From: Calditrichota bacterium
Lineage (GTDB): Bacteria; Calditrichota; Calditrichia; RBG-13-44-9
DNA length: 25,480 nucleotides
Reading direction: 5' to 3'
Assembly: GCA_024276455.1 (NCBI GenBank)
Contig: JAJRXE010000133.1
Span: 1-25,480 of the forward strand
Shown here: positions 22,672 to 25,480 of the stretch, in pieces
How the letters are laid out: every line of letters begins with the position of its first letter
Numbering within the stretch: the stretch's first letter is position 1
The notes under the pieces: model-generated
What the model was told of the DNA's origin: nothing
What the model saw: only the letters and a program-made list of their open reading frames with translations
Database searches by the model: none
Made by a program: the position numbers and the translations under genes

Positions 22672-24555
22672 TTAGAAGGCAAAAGAAATACCGATGTGAA
22701 ACTCGCCGGGACTTTCGCCCGGTTGCTGCCGGTGCTTTATTCCGTAATCGAAGCGAATCGGTCCCACCGGGGTAATGAATGCCAATCCGGCCCCGGTGGT
22801 GGTTTTAATATCGGTCGGCCGGAAATCCTGGTTTTGCGCCCACACATTACCGGCATCGAAGAAGATTTCGCCCCAAAAAAGCCAGAAAATGGGGAAGCGA
22901 AGCTCCACATTGCCCAGCAGCAGCAGTTTCCCGCCCAGAGCCACCGGATGGCCGGAAGGATCGTAGCTGACCGGCCCCAGCAACTGCTCCGGGTAGCCGC
23001 GTACCGAAGAGGCGCCTCCCAGGAAAAAACGTTCCGTCAGGGGAATTTCCCCCAATTTGCCAAACTCAATGATGCTCCCACCGCGAATGCGAGTAGCCAG
23101 AATCCAGTTCCGTTTCAGGGGAAATTTCTGGTAACGAATCCATTGGGTTACCAGTTTCAGAAAGCGGTTCAATCGTCTTTGTCCGGAACTATCTACCCGG
23201 GTAATTGAGTAAGCAAATTTCGCATTCATTTCAAATAAATAGCCATCCAGCGGCACCAGGTAATTGTCCCGGTAATCCCGTACCAGACTTCCGTTAAATG
23301 AATAGATGGCGTCCTGTCCTCGTGTCTGGGCAAAAAAGAGGCTGTCCAGGGGTTGATCTTGCAAGATTTGCACCTGACTGAACTGCAGGGTTGAGGTAAC
23401 CCGCCAGTGTCGCGGAAAGTCGTGTTTCACTTGAAAGAAGGAAACAAAATTGTTGTAGCTGGCGGAATTAATGGGACGGACCTGGTAGTAAGCAATCTGA
23501 AAAATTCCGGGAGTTCGGGTGTATCCAATCCACGGTTCGATGTAAGTTAAGCTGTACTGATTTTTGGTGTTCACCAGATCGTGGGAGACGAAATCGTAAG
23601 AAAGCGAAGGGATTATCTGCAAATAAACGGTTCGTCCGGTGCCAAACAGATCCCGGTTCCCAAATTCGAGGGTAAAGTCGAACGAACCGCCGTAAATGGT
23701 GGCCTGCTCGTACGCCACACCAAATTTTGCTCCCACCCAGAGGGATTTTCTCTCCACCACGGTAATTTTCAACCGCACCCGGGTCCGAGAACTGTCCAGC
23801 GGTTCCAGACTCATTCCCACAAAATCGAACAAACCGGTGCTGTAAATATTTTTCTTGGAGCGATTTATTTTATCCCGGGAGTACAGATCTCCTTTTTTGA
23901 TTTCCAGTTCCCGCCGGATGATAAAACTTTTTACCCGGCGCAATCCCTCGTAAGCAATGTCGCCGATCACCACCGTTTCATTTTCCTGAATATTCACCGC
24001 CACATCCACCAGAGAATCCCGGCGATCTTCCCGGTAGTCCAGCACCACGTACGGTTTTCCGTGATTGTAGTAATAATTTTCAATCCGATTCAATCCTTCC
24101 TCAATTTTCTGGCGATTGTAAATTTCGCCCGCCTTTATTTTAAAAGCCCCCCGGAATCGTTCCGGCGGAACCAGCTGAGCCCCGTGGATTTGGATTTTTC
24201 CCAAATAATACTGCTTCCCCTCCGAGATGGTGTAGGTAACAAAGATTTTGTCCCCCTTGCGTTTAAAGCGGGCATCCACCCACATGTCCAGAAAGCCGTG
24301 CATCTGGTAATAATTGGTCAGTAAAATCCGGTCGAGATTGAGGAGCTTGTTGTTGAACGGTTTTTTCCGCTCGGTTTTAATCACTTCTTTGAGCTGTCGC
24401 ACGGTAAAAGCCCGATTTCCCACGAACTCAATGCGCTCCACCTTCAAGCGGCCGGCGAAAAGCGGGCCTGCCAGCAGAAATAAACTCAGCAAGCCACAGA
24501 GCAAGACTCGCTTAAAATTCCCAGCGCCAGCTAATGTCGATTTTAACCCGATCAT
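22672..24555 (-). CDS. Omp85-family outer-membrane assembly protein, TamA-like
   Basis: A 627-residue outer-membrane beta-barrel. The signal peptide (about 14-34) ends GPLFAG. Three POTRA domains follow (about 36-105, 106-190, 191-270), each opening with the typical strand, for example VERIEFVGNRAFTVRQL, LGKIQIHGAQLVPPERF and IGDIAYEGLRRVKSFII. The barrel (about 285-627) contains the Omp85 lid-lock motif VRGY in FLGGASSVRGYPEQLLGP. It closes with GPIRFDYGIKH and a terminal Phe (GISFAF). Three POTRAs and a TamB-like neighbour favour a TamA-type translocation/assembly role over BamA, which has five in E. coli. Phyla outside proteobacteria vary, so a BamA-like role is not excluded. Its start overlaps the tamB-like gene by 44 bp, with AGAGG just before the ATG. 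Confidence 0.92.
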   Translation of the reverse strand: MIGLKSTLAGAGNFKRVLLCGLLSLFLLAGPLFAGRLKVERIEFVGNRAFTVRQLKEVIKTERKKPFNNKLLNLDRILLTNYYQMHGFLDMWVDARFKRKGDKIFVTYTISEGKQYYLGKIQIHGAQLVPPERFRGAFKIKAGEIYNRQKIEEGLNRIENYYYNHGKPYVVLDYREDRRDSLVDVAVNIQENETVVIGDIAYEGLRRVKSFIIRRELEIKKGDLYSRDKINRSKKNIYSTGLFDFVGMSLEPLDSSRTRVRLKITVVERKSLWVGAKFGVAYEQATIYGGSFDFTLEFGNRDLFGTGRTVYLQIIPSLSYDFVSHDLVNTKNQYSLTYIEPWIGYTRTPGIFQIAYYQVRPINSASYNNFVSFFQVKHDFPRHWRVTSTLQFSQVQILQDQPLDSLFFAQTRGQDAIYSFNGSLVRDYRDNYLVPLDGYLFEMNAKFAYSITRVDSSGQRRLNRFLKLVTQWIRYQKFPLKRNWILATRIRGGSIIEFGKLGEIPLTERFFLGGASSVRGYPEQLLGPVSYDPSGHPVALGGKLLLLGNVELRFPIFWLFWGEIFFDAGNVWAQNQDFRPTDIKTTTGAGLAFITPVGPIRFDYGIKHRQQPGESPGEFHIGISFAF

Positions 24556-25480
24556 GTCCCTCTAAGGTTTTTTCGTACAAAGTGGATACCGACCAATTCC
24601 GATTAATACGGTATTCCATGTAAAGCTGGTTTCCGGCCTCCCAGGAGAGTTGAGGCGCCGGTAAACTACCCAACCCCGGCAATCCGGCAGAAGTCAGGCG
24701 GGTTTTGTACTCCAGGTACAGATTGGAGGTAATGTATTTGCCCATGGAAAGGGTCGATTCTTCCAAACCGTTGTTTAACCGCCAGTTGCGAAAATCAATC
24801 AAATCCTGTTTGGTTTCCAGCCGTAATTGGTCCAGCCCGATGAAACGGCGGGTCTCTCGCTCAATCTGGGCAATTAAGGTCTGATTCACCACCTGCTGAC
24901 CTTTGTCCAGCAGCAGGTTTCCGGTACCTTTGGTCAACTGCTCGAAGGTGGTACCGAAGAGCAACAGGGCAAGACGATCCTTTGTTTCCGGGTAAAGGTA
25001 AGTCACATCGGTATTGGTCTGGGTATCGAAAATACGGATTTCTTTTTCCGGATTGTTCAGACGTCCTTTTACTTTCAATTGAAAAACGTAACCGTATTTT
25101 TTGGTTTCCGCCAGTAAATTCAATTCCGGTAGCTCTTTGGGATTCACGAATTCCACCCGCCCTTCCCTGATGTCGAAATCTTCGAACTGAAAGTATTTTC
25201 CCTGCAATACATTTAGAGTGCCAAAAATTTCCAGGGGACTTTTTGCCTCCTGAATAATGTTCAAATTTCCACTGATTTGAATTTCGAAGGAGTTAAACGG
25301 CGCTTCGCTGCGCACATAAAAATTGCCCGGAATCGACACGTTCACGAAATATTGGACAAACGGTGGTTCTTCCCGTAAATTGGGGTAGAGCAGCAGATTT
25401 TTTTCCGACTCTTTGATGTCCAGTTCTACCAACCCTTTGTGGAGTTCCACGTCCCCCCGAATGGTCAGGGTATCCTGACC
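24512..25480 (-). CDS. TamB-like translocation/assembly protein, C-terminal part
   Basis: The last 322 residues of a much larger protein that enters from the right edge; TamB proteins usually exceed 1000 residues. The open frame runs to the window end (GQDTLTIRGDVELHKG), so the internal GTG at 25450 is not a start. The visible part is the TamB C-terminal domain: repeated beta-strands such as FEIQISGNLNI, LEIFGTLNVLQGKYFQFEDF and GRVEFVNPKELPELNLLAE. The typical RLALLLFGTTFEQL and a final barrel-like YMEYRINRNWSVSTLYE end in Trp-Glu-Phe. TamB spans the periplasm from the inner membrane and works with TamA, whose gene follows immediately and overlaps by 44 bp. A single operon is likely. Confidence 0.88.
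   Translation of the reverse strand, partial: GQDTLTIRGDVELHKGLVELDIKESEKNLLLYPNLREEPPFVQYFVNVSIPGNFYVRSEAPFNSFEIQISGNLNIIQEAKSPLEIFGTLNVLQGKYFQFEDFDIREGRVEFVNPKELPELNLLAETKKYGYVFQLKVKGRLNNPEKEIRIFDTQTNTDVTYLYPETKDRLALLLFGTTFEQLTKGTGNLLLDKGQQVVNQTLIAQIERETRRFIGLDQLRLETKQDLIDFRNWRLNNGLEESTLSMGKYITSNLYLEYKTRLTSAGLPGLGSLPAPQLSWEAGNQLYMEYRINRNWSVSTLYEKTLEGHDRVKIDISWRWEF

Noticed and set aside
1..25480. tRNA, rRNA, CRISPR arrays, insertion sequences or prophage genes
   Set aside because: No T-loop-like tRNA signature in the gaps, no tandem repeat-spacer pattern, and no transposase, integrase or phage protein among the frames.

Overview
The window reads as chromosome of a Gram-negative, B12-using bacterium. 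Every confident gene lies on the minus strand, so the window reads right to left. A TamA/TamB-type outer-membrane assembly pair, a phosphate-selective-type porin and two lipoprotein signals show that there is an outer membrane. The stand-alone methylmalonyl-CoA mutase, the long-form PstC/PstA permeases and the abundance of elaborate two-component proteins would fit a member of the FCB/Calditrichota neighbourhood. That placement is a weak inference, because no ribosomal RNA or marker gene is present.

Layout from right to left. At 25480-22194 lie the C-terminal part of a TamB-like protein (cut by the window edge), a three-POTRA Omp85 protein (TamA-like) and a gamma-glutamylcyclotransferase-fold protein. 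At 21903-17865 is a three-gene signalling operon: a PAS-PAS histidine kinase, a receiver-HDOD protein and a receiver fused to an HD-GYP-like domain that has lost key metal ligands. At 17549-7134 is a complete phosphate-starvation locus: a porin, pstS, long-form pstC, long-form pstA, pstB, phoU, phoB and phoR. The porin and pstS each have an upstream Pho-box-like repeat (7 bp + 4 bp + 7 bp), followed exactly 10 nt later by a -10-like hexamer. At 6980-6426 is a cob(I)alamin adenosyltransferase. A 747-bp stretch without a recognisable gene follows.

At 5678-1846 is a second two-component operon. Its kinase has a lipobox, an extracytoplasmic region with FG-GAP-like Asp-rich repeats, one membrane segment, a PAS domain and a kinase core. 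Its partner is an NtrC-class sigma-54 activator. At 1542-889 is an AT-rich orphan lipoprotein gene bracketed by an imperfect inverted repeat. At the left edge is the N-terminal part of methylmalonyl-CoA mutase, an adenosylcobalamin enzyme that would use the product of the adenosyltransferase.

How they work together: the Pst-Pho genes form a self-contained uptake and sensing module. Phosphate would cross the outer membrane by the porin and be bound by PstS, imported by PstCAB and reported through PhoU to PhoR-PhoB, which would act on the two Pho boxes. The other two signalling operons have unknown inputs and outputs. No tRNA, rRNA, CRISPR array or insertion sequence was seen.
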